Of a stretch of DNA of 64,000 nucleotides, positions 45,241 to 59,817 are shown piece by piece. Below the pieces are notes generated by a model. That model did no database searches and was not told the origin of the DNA. It worked only from the letters and a program-made list of their open reading frames with translations. Made by a program: the position numbers and the translations under genes. The stretch's first letter is position 1; each line of letters opens with the position of its first letter. Source of the stretch: Paragordius varius (Eukaryota > Nematomorpha); assembly GCA_964247055.1 (NCBI GenBank), contig OZ176054.1:3100001-3164000 (forward strand). The letters run 5' to 3'.

Positions 45241-45507
45241 TTATTTAGTGCATTTTAGGTTTTCAAATTTTTGGATTTCCCCGTCACACAGTTGAATTTC
45301 CTTTTTCAGTTTCTTCTGACAATATTCTTGAGGTAGTTTGATGAATACATTGGCAACATTAAACCAAATGTGAGACGGATATGTGAGTCTTGGTATTAAC
45401 GAGTAAGTTTACTTCAAAGCAGCTTTCGCAATTTCACGCTTGTTATGTAAATCAAAAACAACGTTATTAGGGATAGCATCTTTCATATTATTAATTTGCG
45501 TATACAT
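45241..45507 (-). CDS. PDRG1-like prefoldin-related protein
   Basis: Two minus-strand exons, 45507-45413 and 45388-45241, separated by a 24-nt intron (GTAAAC...CAAG), give 80 residues. 'VVFDLHNKREIAKAAL' followed by 'HIWFNVANVFIKLP' corresponds to the human PDRG1 segment 'IVDLDTKRNQNREGLRAL' ... 'VMVCFGNMFIKMP'. A charged coiled-coil end ('KKLKKEIQLCDGEIQKFENL') follows. PDRG1 is a subunit of the R2TP/prefoldin-like co-chaperone complex that helps HSP90 assemble polymerases and PIKKs. The protein is shorter than PDRG1 (133) and lacks its first helix. An acceptor-like 'tttttcag' just upstream of the chosen ATG suggests another 5' exon that I could not place. Prefoldin subunit 4 is the alternative identity. 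Confidence 0.6.
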
Positions 45508-45594
45508 ATTTCCCCTGAAAAATGAATACGCAGTTTAATAATAATGAGAAAAATCGAACATAGTCACGTGATTGCGCGATATAAACATACATTC
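45508..45594. promoter_or_regulatory. Shared promoter between PDRG1-like (-) and TASOR-like (+) genes
   Basis: The two chosen start codons are 87 bp apart and divergent. The interval contains 'tcacgtgatt' (an E-box CACGTG) and 'tgcgcgat', both GC-richer than the surroundings. If PDRG1 has a further 5' exon, this interval would hold part of it. Confidence 0.45.
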
Positions 45595-48500
45595 ATGATG
45601 AAAATTAATTATACGATACCGAAAAAAGAAAATATTGGTAAATATAACTTATTATAAACAAGGTTGTACTTTAGCAATCAATGAAACAAGCTACGAATAC
45701 AAAGAAATTCTCAATATAATTACGAAGCTATGTTTTATTGATAAAAATCCATTGGCCAATCTTAAATTACACCAGGTAAAATGTGTATAACGTTTCAAAG
45801 GCGATGCTTATAACAAATAAAAAATTGGAAAGTAATTACAACGAAAAAAAGATAGCTATGAAAAGGGACGGAAATGTTTTAGAAACATACGCCTTTTTAT
45901 TCTGTACGCAGTCACAAGCAGAAACTATAGCTAAAGATGGAATGAAGTGTTGCAACATCGGCAAATCTATTTTAGGTGACAATATTAAAGGTGTACATTT
46001 GTATCGTTTTTTGGACATATGTACGCTCGATGCAATCACAGATAATTGGTTTAATAAAGTTTGGAGTTATGGCGATAAAATCTCTGACATCAAATATGGT
46101 GCATTAGTCATTTTTAAAGTTTAGTATAAACGTAATCGTAGGTTTTATTAGGTAAATTATTCCCGGTTAATGTCAATGAGCAGTTAAATAATATTGAGCC
46201 TTCACCATTACATGATGCCCATGTTACAGATAGCAAACCAAATATTAAAGATAAAGGTTTTGTTAAACGCAATAAGTCATTGGTAATATCTTTTTTAATG
46301 TTTAGATATATTTTTACGAATACGATTTGGTAACTATGACCACAAAAGATTATCCTCGCCAAATCCTACCTTATGCATATCTCAATTTTATTAAACCTGC
46401 CCCACCTTCCTATAAGACAAAAGAGGAATCCATATACAATCAAACTATTAAGAAACCAGTTATGGCACCTATTCATAAAAAAGAGACGACGTTACAAAAG
46501 ATACCCGATGCAGAAATCATTTCGAGCAGCGAAAAAGAAATTAAAACTATTGAATCTCCCACAGAAAATGACGATGATATTAATCCTGATACCGATTATC
46601 GTTTTTATGATAAAACCTCATCTACTAATGAACCTGAATCCTTTATTAAGCAAGAAACATGGAGTGTAAACCACATGAATGGCTATCCAGACAATGAAAT
46701 GATTGATAGGTAGTGTAATATATTATTTAATTTCCATACAAATCGGTGTTTTTGCAAATAAGTATAGATAAGACATAAAATTATTTAATGAATTATTAAT
46801 ACAAGAAAGTTAAAACTCCGATTTGGCTGTCATATATCTATTTTTTTAAATGGATGCATGATATATATTTATAATTAAGCGCAAAAAATATTTTAATATG
46901 TTATTAAGCTAAACGGTATTTGTATACTCATCGATTTTATAATCCAAATATAATTAAATACACAATCTTTCAATTTTGGCTAAATATGAAAAAAATTAGT
47001 TACCGTCAACATTATAAATATTCATTAATATGTTCATCTCTGTAATTTAGGTGTTTCAATGAAAATTATTAAAAGAACATCATAAGTTTTAAAAATAAAT
47101 AGAATGGAATTTGACATTTTTTAAATCATCTATTTCATTATTTAAGGAAATTAATAGATTAATAATACTAAAAATATATTTTCTGGACAACAAATTTTTC
47201 TGCCACTCGAGTTTTTTGCATTTTCTGATATTTAGTATCATGTTAACAGTAAATCTAAAATAAAATTTATAACTCCACGCAAGAATTTTTTATAATTTGA
47301 TGAATTTGATTATGCGCCCTCAAAATTTTACTAAATTTTTTTTGAAAATATACAAGTAATGCCCATATGTAATATATCACGAAAGAGTAATAAAAACTCT
47401 ATAAAATGCATACTAGTATGTATTACATCGACAGTTAATATTGGACACAGAGAGCGACAAACGCGCGAAGCGAGAACATTTTTCTAAATATATTTTTAAA
47501 ACTAATGGATGAGAATAGCTTAAACTTTGTCTAGATGGTGATGAATGTCAAAATAACACAAGAAAGTTTTTTGATTAAAACATTTTTTTATTGCTTTTAT
47601 GTCACTCAAAACAGCCATTTTTAAGTTTTTTGTTTTTTAAGAATTACCATCTCATCAATATTAATTTAATTTCTTTACGAGGCTGATAATTTCGAAATTT
47701 TAAAGATAAAAACAAAGTTTAAGGTATTTTTGTTCTTTTATAGCCATTATGTAATAAAATTACAGTTATGACTATACATTTTTTATCCACTAGGTAATAT
47801 ATATGATAATAATAATTTTTATTAAAAAAGCAAACCAAAAGCTTTTTCAAACATTTTTCTTAAATTTAATACTAATATAGCCTTAATAATAATATTAAAA
47901 TAATTTATATGATTTTCAAATTAGTTTGTCTGTGAAAATTTATTTATTTAAGGATTGAAGATTTCGACCATATAAATCCAAAAAACTTTTACATCCGATT
48001 GATTTAAATGATTTACTACCTTTTTTGCGCTCTCTCGAATAATATAAAATGCATAGCTTCATAAACTTTTAATTTTCTGAATTTCGAGTTTAATGTTAAA
48101 TCGGGACCAAAAATTATCGATAAACTCCAATATAAAAAATTCTTGGGTGTTAGACCAATTTTCTTTTCAGATATAGTATTTATGTACTTTAATGAAATAA
48201 TTTTTAAATTTACAAGAATGGCAGTTGAAAAGTCAAAATTTGTGGTCTAGTGTTATTTGATTAAATTAATAGATTAATAATACTAAAAATATATTTTATT
48301 TTAAATTATTATATGGTCATATTGCTTAACAAGAAAACAGGTATGATTTTACGAGCTTTTGTTTTTAACTGTTATATATAAAGAATAATTATACACATAT
48401 TATTCATCTTTCTTTCTCCCGTTCTAGGCAACAAACTGAGGTACGTATGAATTACATCAACCAAGTTTTTCAACGCTTTATGTGTGATTTACGGATGGAA

Positions 48501-49394
48501 AATTTCAATTTTTGCCACTTTTTATACTCGTGTATGCTCAAACTCATGACCATACTATCGGCCAAAGTTGACAATGACAAAGATAAATTTGCCCTTGATC
48601 ACACTATAACTCTGTTTATGGATTATGTCCTTTCATGTCACAAACGGGGCAATCAGGTCTTCACGGGACGTGATCATTTGAATCATGAGTTGCTTAACGT
48701 CGTTAGTGATATCATTGATGGAATCATGATGAACAACAATGCAAATTATAACCACGTAAAAAGTGAGTATATTCATGGGGTAAATCATCATCAAATAACT
48801 CCTTCGAATCCAAATCAATATGGTTTTGGAGCGGGGCCGTACGAATCTCTTGCATTACATACCAACACAACAATAAGTTCTATTTTACAATACCCTGTGG
48901 ATGTTACTAATAGATTATATACACCTCATCAACCAGCAACATTCATGAATCATTTAGATAACAATCCTATCAATATTAAGGATCCACGTATTGCAACTAA
49001 ATTGTCAAAAGATCTCACTAATAATACATTAAGTTCGGAGGATGAAACTTCCAAACTCACGATAGATATTGGATCTCCCCCTACCGTTGAATCAATGACA
49101 ACACCAATAAATAACTCAGGCATTTTGCCATCGGCAATTTCACCCATAGATAACACTGCTACTAATTCAAGTAGCTCAGAACTTATTTCAAACATAAAAA
49201 GATTGAAAACATCGATAAAAAATCAAAATGCCGATTTTCATGGCCGTACCCTAAGGTATAAAGAACTTCCCTTTATAATACCACCCAATTCTAGATCAGA
49301 CATGCATGATCCTAGAACAGTGCTCAGGGGTAGGCAAAATCCACCGTTGTTAACCAAACAATTTGATGCTGTAAAAGTTGTATACTCGAAATAG
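45595..49394 (+). CDS. TASOR/TEX15-family protein with pseudo-PARP (DUF3715) domain
   Basis: Six exons, 45595-45637, 45663-45775, 45801-46118, 46142-46282, 46306-46709 and 48428-49394, join in phase to 661 residues. Exons 1-5 encode a DUF3715-type domain: 'EYKEILNIITKLC', 'KKIAMKRDGNVLETYAFLFC', 'TIAKDGMKCCN', 'GVHLYRFLDIC', 'YGALVIFKVLLGKLFPVN' and the closing 'IYFYEYDL' ... 'PRQILPYAYLNF'. In vertebrates this domain is a catalytically dead PARP fold in TASOR, the scaffold of the HUSH silencing complex, and in TEX15, which acts in piRNA silencing. The rest (exon 6) is unlike anything I know: a Leu/Phe-rich helical part ('FQRFMCDLRMENFNFCHFLY') and a Ser/Asn-rich tail. It is much shorter than TASOR (about 1,670). 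The first four introns are 25, 25, 23 and 23 nt; intron 5 is 1.7 kb and holds a repeat-flanked insert. Join of exon 6 is in phase but less certain. Confidence 0.75.
47183..48250. mobile_element. Insert flanked by identical 35-bp direct repeats (intron 5 of TASOR-like gene)
   Basis: The 35-bp sequence at 47148-47182 recurs exactly at 48263-48297 ('aaattaatagattaataa' then 'tactaaaaatatatttt'). Between them, the left end 'ctggacaacaaatttt' is an imperfect inverted match to the right end (reverse complement 'ctagaccacaaatttt'), about 16 bp. There is no ORF of note. The arrangement looks like a small TIR element, but the flanking repeat is far longer than a usual target duplication. Confidence 0.45.
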
Positions 49395-51080
49395 TTTTTG
49401 GATATTGCTAATAGATGAATGTATTTAAAATGTGTCAATAGATTTTTCTCAATCACATTTAGCATATCAGACCAGGGGAATATGCTTATTATGCCTTTCA
49501 CATGAATTATTATTGTTTATACTTAATATATATTTGTATATAATGATGAATATATTAAATGATGCTTATAGATTAAACAATTGATTGATGTAATTTTAGG
49601 ACTCCTGCTATGATGTTTTTTTACCTCATATTATACTTTATGGATAACTGACGCGATTTTTCATATAGCCATTTGGTATACGGCTAATGATTTTTTAGAT
49701 AATTAGGACTGGCCTTTGTTGTTAGAACACTTTCATCAAGCCACCGCCACAGAGACAATAAATATATTTATGGGACAGATATATTTTTTTTTCAAAATGG
49801 AATAAATTCGTAATATCCCAAATGCCATCACAATGCACATTATAAAGCAAATGATATTCATTTCTAGCAAATCTCTAGATACTTTAAGACGAGTTTTGAT
49901 ATATCTGTGATTTATCCAAGCCCATATTTTTATGATGTTAAAGTTATGACCCGATTACGCTCCATGCCAGAAGAAAAAGATTCATTACCATTTATATTGC
50001 GTTTGTGAACAATGCAGTTATTGGTTTATAGAATTTTATCTGAATCTTTCATACGTTGTTGTGGTTCGAGTTAAGATCAGAAAATTTGTTTTATAAAATT
50101 TTGATTGTCATGTAATTTCTAAAAACAGGTGGGAGGTCTTTATTAAAGTAGTATCGACTGCGAGACTATTTATGTGACAATAGTTAAAATAATTTTTACA
50201 ATCCCTAGTAAATACGAATTTGAATTTATAAATAATTGCATATTTCTCTATTAAATTTAACTTTAAAAATTTTGGTTCTTAACTTCATGTGCTGATTAAG
50301 CGTATTTTGAGGAATTATTCGGAAATACAATACTTTATCAACAAAACTAATCAAATTACTTGCCGTAAAATTTCATTCCAAAATTTCTATTTTTCATCAA
50401 ATTATCAGCTAGAGTTAGGATTTTATAGATATACATTCTATATAATTATTGATTTCAAACTAGCCTGATGTAGTCACCGGCCTAATTTATATCGAAAGAC
50501 ATAACTTAAGTTTTAGAATATTTTTTACAACCATAACTTGATAGTTTAATTTTTGGGCCATATTTTCGCTTTTGGCAGATAAATTTACATGTATATACCA
50601 AAATATTGACTTATTTATTCTTTATTTTATAATTTTATATCTTTAAAATTTTATTGTTTTTATAAAAATTTGTCTAAGTATAAGAGACTGGCATATTGTT
50701 TTATGCAAAACATACCATTTTTATCATATATATATATATATATGTATATATGGGAAGATGTGCTTTAAAATAAAAGTTTATTAAAAAACTTATGAAATAA
50801 AAAAATAAACTTTAAATAAAAACCTATATTTTTCAAATATAAAAAAGTCATATTATTTAGAATGTAAAAACATAAAAAAAATAAACTATGCCAAAATATT
50901 TAGACCCATTTGCAAGCTCAAAAACTTAGGGTGAATATAGAATATCTGAATTAAATAAAAATTTTATTAATAATGTGATCCTGATATGCTTTGGATCGGT
51001 TTTAAATAATTGCAAAAAATATGTATAATTTATTAACAGATGTTTTAATTAATAGGTATTTCAACAATTATTGATTATTA
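49395..51080 (+). other. Intergenic region with unassigned coding-like segments
   Basis: Between 49590 and 50008 the plus strand shows short protein-like frames, several after acceptor-like AGs. They read 'DSCYDVFLPHIILYG', 'DWPLLLEHFHQATATETINI' (from about 49708), 'NIPNAITMHIIKQMIF' and 'YPSPYFYDVKVMTRLRSMPE' (49868-50008, stop at 50006). They lie in different frames, and not all are separable by GT-AG introns. A decayed gene is likelier than a live one. I recognise no family. The remainder to 51080 is AT-rich with a TA run near 50729 and nothing else. Confidence 0.35.
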
Positions 51081-53621
<2,541 letters not shown>

Positions 53622-54546
53622 CAGGGCTTGGAACCGGAACCGCATGGAACCGGAACTTGGTTCCTGGGATTGTAACAAGAACCGGATCCATTGGGATGGA
53701 ACCAACGCGGTTTCGGGTCCACTTCTCGCGGAACCACCCCGGTACCGATCCAAAATTTCAGGAACCATCTTGGTTCTATCTATAAATTTTTAGGAAACAA
53801 CCCGGTTCCGGTTCCACCCCTTTAATTACTGGTTCCCATATGATTTTATATAAAAATTTTATTTTATTATTTAAATTTGATTGTACTATATATTACATAC
53901 TTTAAACTTTTAATCTAAAACTAAGCGCCTAATATTATATTAGCGATACTCTCTGAATTTTGGGCGATTCAACTGTTCTAAAAAAACTAATAGTCATAAC
54001 TCAAGTTTATTTAAACATATGTTCATATATATATAGGTGTCCGTTGAAAGGTGTTTTCTCATCCTTAATTTTCTATTTTCAGACTTGAGAAACAGTTTGA
54101 CCAGCGAATTGCTTGGTCCAATATTTTTTAAAGTTAAATAAAGATTTTTGTAGATGCCATACCTAATTTAACTCTCATTTTATACCTTTGTACTGATATA
54201 TTTTCCAATTATATTTTTATAATTTGGTTCATTTATTATGCTACATATTTTTCTTTCGCTATCATTTGGCAATATATAATAAATTGTTTGATTTATAATT
54301 GTTAATATTTTGGTTGTATTATTATAATAATAATTTTGTAAATCATTTAATCAAAGTCAGGGACCGAAAATGGAACCGGTTCTAAATGTAAAGAACCGGT
54401 CCCGGTTTTTAAAAAACATACTCGGTTTCGGTTCCACCACCTCGGTTCCGGTTCCAAAATTTCAGGAACCGCCCGGTTCTATTTTTAAATTCTTAAGAAC
54501 CAACGCGGTTTCGGTTCCACTTTTTTTGAACCGATTCCTAGCCCTG
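53622..54546. mobile_element. Non-autonomous hAT with GGAACC-rich subterminal arrays
   Basis: 925 bp, flanked by the exact 8-bp duplication gtaattac (53614-53621 and 54547-54554). The ends are inverted 'cagggcttggaaccgg' and 'ccgattcctagccctg'. About 200 bp at each end are packed with 'ggaacc'/'ggttcc' words in mixed orientation, and the middle is plain AT-rich DNA. Such arrays are typical of hAT transposase-binding subterminal repeats. ORFs inside simply translate the arrays. Confidence 0.88.
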
Positions 54547-54554
54547 GTAATTAC

Positions 54555-57500
54555 CATAAAAATGATACATTTCTCAAATATTCATCAGTCTAAAAGCACC
54601 ATGATTTGATACATATTTTACCAGAATATATCATGTCCGTAGAATTGTTTAGTAGAACCCCATGACATTCGAAAATTAATTGATTTGACTATTTATATAG
54701 AGAAAATAATTTGTTAAATTAATTTATCTATGAGTAGTATAAAATCCATTGAATTATCTAAAATCGCTCATTTATTACCTGCGAATATATAATAATGCAA
54801 TATTTATAATTTATCGCTTTCCTGCTTTAGTTCCCATCTCTGATAAAGTTCAGTTAATTTGTACACATTTTCTGAATATATTATCTGCATAAAATAAAAT
54901 TAATCATAAATGCCATTAAATAATTAATGCTTATATTCCTGTTAATGTTTAGAGTATTTCTCCTTTTTCGTGTTCAAGCTCTAGATGCTAAACCGCTATG
55001 CTGGGCGATCGGTAATTTGCGTATACATAAATAGAGTAAAATCATTGAACGGTGGTGGGATACAATTAGCTGTACCTCTCAAAAAAATGTTGCATAGAAT
55101 ATATGGCTATTTATTGCCATCTATCTTTTTTAAAGGCTAAGAAATATTTTGTTTTGTTCTTTAACAAATTCTCTGATGATTATATAATTAGTTTTAAGAA
55201 AAAAAGAAGTTGTTTATAAGCGGGGCCTTATTGTTTCTTCCCATGAGGACGGATTTTTTAACTGGTTAGCATTTAGAGAAGTTTTATTAAATTTATATTC
55301 AGCAGCTATAACCACCCATTATTATCTAATAATATTTATAAATTTTAAATATTGATTGATAGAGTTGCAAGAAAAATTTAACATATCCCCCTTCCCCCAA
55401 AAAACAAAATTTATTACGCTTTTTACACCAAACAAAATTTAATATAACAACTTAAAATTTTACACATTTGTGTAACTATTGGGAAAATATAGTGGATATT
55501 TCCAATCATCAGAGTACCGAAGAGGTAGGCATCTCCAGATATATTAAATATTTAATGTAAAATTCAATAAAAACAAACGTTTAGACTTATGATCGACTCA
55601 ATATTTGAATATTGCTTTTTGTCTCAATTCCATCTCTACGGCTCTCGCTCTCAATTATAAACACAGGACGATTCTAACATGGATATTAAATAAACTTTTT
55701 TAACTTAAATTAGTGTTTTATATAGTAGGGAGGAATGACCTATAATAGCAGGACATGTATAATTAAAGTGGCTATGGCGGAAAGGGATGCTAATCTAATG
55801 ACCTAAAAATTGTATGAACAAAGAAAAACATTTTTAATTGTTATATGACATTAAGGGAAAAATAAAGGCAACCAGAAAGAATTTCATTAAAATATTTTAG
55901 ATGTACTTACCTGAGCTTTAACTCTTACCAAATAAATGTTAATTAATTTTTAGCAGGTAGATGTTATAAAAATTAATGTAAGCGTAAATATGGTTTATAT
56001 GAGATTTGTACAACTTTGGCAACTATTATCAAGTAAATATAAAAAGACAACCCAATGTTGGCCTATTGCAGATATCGAATCCCTAGGTAGTATAATTTTA
56101 ACGAGTAAATGTGTAAAAAAATTTAACAAAATAAAAAATTGCTCGCAATAATTTAAAGTCTCTTTATTGTCTTATTTGGATAGAGAGGCATTTTGATAAA
56201 TTAATTTGTTGTGTTTGTTCAATCGACCATTCAACAGCGAATTCCGATTTTTTACCGTTTGACAATAATATGGCTAAGAATAAGGGAGTTATCTTTGGAA
56301 TACCCTTACAATTATTTTTTTATATAAACAGAGCCTATAAATAACAACAGAGTTTTGCACCACCCCATTTTTTGGCATTTTCTGTCACCTAATGGCATGG
56401 AATGACCAAAAAATTGAGGCCGCTAACAGGATTATTTTAAATTTAATTTTAAATTTTGTATTTAATTTTAAAAAACAACTTTTCCTCGACATATTTAAAT
56501 ATTTAAACGAACAAGTCGATACAAGTGGTATTCCAAAGCCAGGTCATTCATTATAATTTTAGAACGAGAATGCAAAAAAGATCCAAATATACCAGCCCCA
56601 GCATACGATACCGCAAAAGATTTTTTTTATTAACGAAAACTCTACAGAAAATGTTATTGATGATCCATATAATAGAACTTTATAAAAATGTCGCCGATTT
56701 TTATATTAAAATATAAACTGCCCAAAATCACTGCTTAATGTTTGTTATATCTTTTGCACGAAAAATACGTCTTATCGAGCGGGATTGTTATTCGACATAG
56801 AAATAGACAATATACAATAAATAAATAAATATCACTTATTGATATGTTAATTAAAAATTCTATGTATTAAATAAAAGAGGAACCTTTAAGAATAGAGAAT
56901 TAAAATATATTTAAGAGCCAAAGAGTTTTAAAAATTGAAAAGGGCTAATATATGGTGTCATATCACGTCGGCTTTCACAATTTCTGCAAAAATCCCCCAA
57001 GCAATCCTATATTTATGCCAGATATGACAAAGGTATAAATAATGAGGTGATTAGAGCCCGGTAGGAGAGACCTGCAATATAACGTAGTTAACTTCAGCAA
57101 TATCCATGGAAATTGACATGTCAAATTAACCGATTCACAGAATAGAGTTAGACAAAATTGACTATGAAATCGGATAAGAAGATTAGATTCAAGTCATAAT
57201 ATTGGTTCATAAAATTATGGTAGTATATTATCCATAATCCAGGTATTAAAAGTGGCAGCCCAACATCCATCTAAAATTGAAATTATAACGCCAATCATCA
57301 AAATAAATAATATCCACTAGGTATAAATAACACGATTTTTTGTAAGAATCAAACGAAGAGAAAAACCCTAATAAGTACTAAATAACCAAAAATATCAAAC
57401 AAATATAGCCTATCTGTAAGCCGAATTTTCAAACTACAAAATTCCTCGTTTAGTATTTTTTAATATAAATTTATACGTGTTCAAAATTAGAAACACTAAA

Positions 57501-58064
57501 TTTTACCATTTATACTCCTACTATTTTTTACTCCCTAATATTTAAAATGACATTTATATTCAAAAGATAGAGTTTAAACGCTTTGTTAAATAATTTTAAT
57601 TTTATAATATAATAAGTTTTTATTATAAAGTTTAATTGATTTTCTGCCTATTTTTTCTTGTTTTTGAAAAATTGAAAAACCTCTAATATCTCAAAATTTC
57701 TGATTGGTGAATCAAAATTTTTCAGGTTCGGTTTTAGCATAGTAAAATCAGTTAAAATTTGAGGGATATGCTCGAGAGAGTCCAAATTGTCGACTTGTGT
57801 AATTTAATTAATTCATGCTGATCATCATCCACTTTCCCGATCTTCGTGAGATTTTAGTTTTTAAGTTAAACATTTAAACTGAATTATAAATTCCTACGAA
57901 CTTTCTAGTTTTTGTGAGCATTTGTGCCCATAATTAGCCAAAAATAATTATTTATATATAAATTTATTTAATATTTTATGAATTACTGTAAAATAATAAA
58001 AATTACTATATATTTATTAATAATTATTTTAATCAAAAAACTTAATATAAAATTTAAAAAATGG
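54555..58064. other. Gene-free region with one coding-like patch
   Basis: Mostly AT-rich DNA without a supported gene. Between about 56950 and 57330 the plus strand shows short protein-like frames: 'MVSYHVGFHNFCKNPPSNPI', then after a possible 22-nt GT...TTAG intron 'SPVGETCNIT', and later 'VLKVAAQHPSKIEIITPIIK'. Stops prevent one continuous reading, so this is either a decayed gene or transposon scrap. Confidence 0.35.
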
Positions 58065-58672
58065 AGCTGCTCTGCATATAATATGGCGCAGTACAAAATT
58101 AAAACATACAACTTGCCTATTTTTAACCAAATCTTTGCTGCGGTTTATCAGATGATATAGTTCTTTACTATTTAGCTTATTAAAAACAATTAAAATATCC
58201 CACAATTAACCAAAACAAATGAAACAAACATTGAACTTCTGAATTTGGATCAAAAATATCATAAATTCATTTTGTGTTTATTTTATATTTTGAGGTTGCT
58301 TTTGCGGAAACCCTGAGTTAAAGGGCCGTTAACTTAAATCTTACGGTTGAAAGAATTATTTCCGCCACTGCGCGACTGTCGTTAAGCTGTTTCACCGGTT
58401 TGCAACCCGATTTCATGTATAACTCAATCAAAATAAAATTTTGACCAATTAAAAATAGGTCAATATTAGTATTTACCGAAAAATAAACCTTTTATTTTTT
58501 CCAAATTATTATTTTAAATGATAGTCTATACATTTTCTACATTATTTTATATAAATAAAGGTAATTATTATATTTACAAAAATAAAAGCAGTACAAAAGT
58601 CAGGGCAGTACAGGCGCAGTTTTTTTTCGAAAACCCAGTACTGTACTGCGAAAAAAAAGCTATTTATACACA
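58065..58672. repeat. Shortened copy of the 40.6-42.1 kb hAT-type element
   Basis: It starts with 'gcgcagtacaaaattaaaac' as at 40597, then jumps to a segment matching 41640-42030 ('gccactgcgcga', 'aaataaaggtaatta', 'gcagtacaaaagt', 'aaaacccagtactgt'). About 1 kb of the middle of the longer copy is absent. The terminal repeats are decayed and no target duplication is visible. Confidence 0.6.
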
Positions 58673-59289
58673 TTAATTATGGGGGTCTACAGTAGTTTAA
58701 AATCGCTATATGATCCTTAAAGTTACCTTATGAAAAATTTTAAATGCTCTCCTGTTTCTTTATGTTTTAAAACATGGCGTGAATCCAGAATAACATATTT
58801 TAAATTCAACCAAATTACTATATTCTTGCTTTTGATAACTATTTGAAAACCGTTATAAAGGGTTTTTCAAAACCTCTTATGGTTAAAAACGACTATGGAT
58901 AAATTAATTAATACTTATGTTTTATTGTATTTATAAGTTACGGAGAACTCAAGGTTATATGGACCATTTCCAAATATTTTGAAAAATGTTTAAATATATA
59001 TAAAATTTGTCGATTATATTTTAAACAAACTAGTACAATATATGGCTCTTATACAAAGTATAATTTAATTTTAGCGTTAAATAACCATATTAGTACCAAT
59101 ATTAACAATAAAAAACATGATATATGTAGGATAATTTATTAAATTATTTTAATTAATAATTCCTTGTAATAGTGATAATTTGAAAATGAACATTGTTTGA
59201 ATGCGTTCAGGAGATCAGGTTTTTTTCAGTTTTGGTAGCATTCTTACACTTCCTAAAAAAGCCATAAATATAAATAAAATTATTTAAAC

Positions 59290-59546
59290 CAGAGGGTGTC
59301 CAAAACAAATGGCTTGGGCCAAATTCGAAATATATATATATTATTCATAATTAATTTATTAGATTCAAACATAAGACTTTTAAAACGGAATGCAACAATT
59401 TTTCTCGTTCTTGCTATTTGAATTGACTTATTTAGAAAAAATAAACTAAGGAATATCCATTTTACCAAGATTTTAATAATGTGTTTTTGCAAATTTCTCA
59501 CTGGTCGCATAGAAAGTCACGGAGGGTCGTATGTTGGCCACCCCTG
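59290..59546. mobile_element. hAT-type MITE, 257 bp
   Basis: The inverted ends are 'cagagggtgtccaaaac' and, reverse complemented, 'caggggtggccaacat'. The flanking 8-mers atttaaac (59282-59289) and atttaaaa (59547-59554) match at 7 of 8. No coding capacity. Confidence 0.75.
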
Positions 59547-59762
59547 ATTTAAAAATTATTATGAATACTTAATTGAGTGGGGGTAGTAACGACGAGAGTT
59601 TATAATGTAAATGAAGTGGAAACCGTCGTAAAATAACTTTAATATTATTTTTTTTATTATTTTTATTAATTTTATATATTTTATTTATATTATATTTTGA
59701 AAATAAAATATAATTTTATTGGTTATCAAATTTTCGCCATAGGCATCATCAGGAGATATTAG

Positions 59763-59766
<4 letters not shown>

Positions 59767-59816
<50 letters not shown>
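59767..59816. repeat. (TA)n microsatellite, about 25 units
   Basis: A clean TA run. Similar shorter runs occur near 27738, 50729, 63496 and 63691. Confidence 0.9.

Positions 59817-59817
<1 letters not shown>

Noticed and set aside
45276-45507. PDRG1-like protein as a fragment of the TASOR-like gene on the opposite strand
   Set aside because: Frames, splice sites and family match are all on the minus strand, and the TASOR-like start lies beyond it, so these are separate divergent genes.
46373-46669. 98-aa plus-strand ORF and the ORFs at 45836 and 46114 on the minus strand
   Set aside because: They are alternative-frame shadows of the TASOR-like exons, which are supported by the family match and consistent splice phases.
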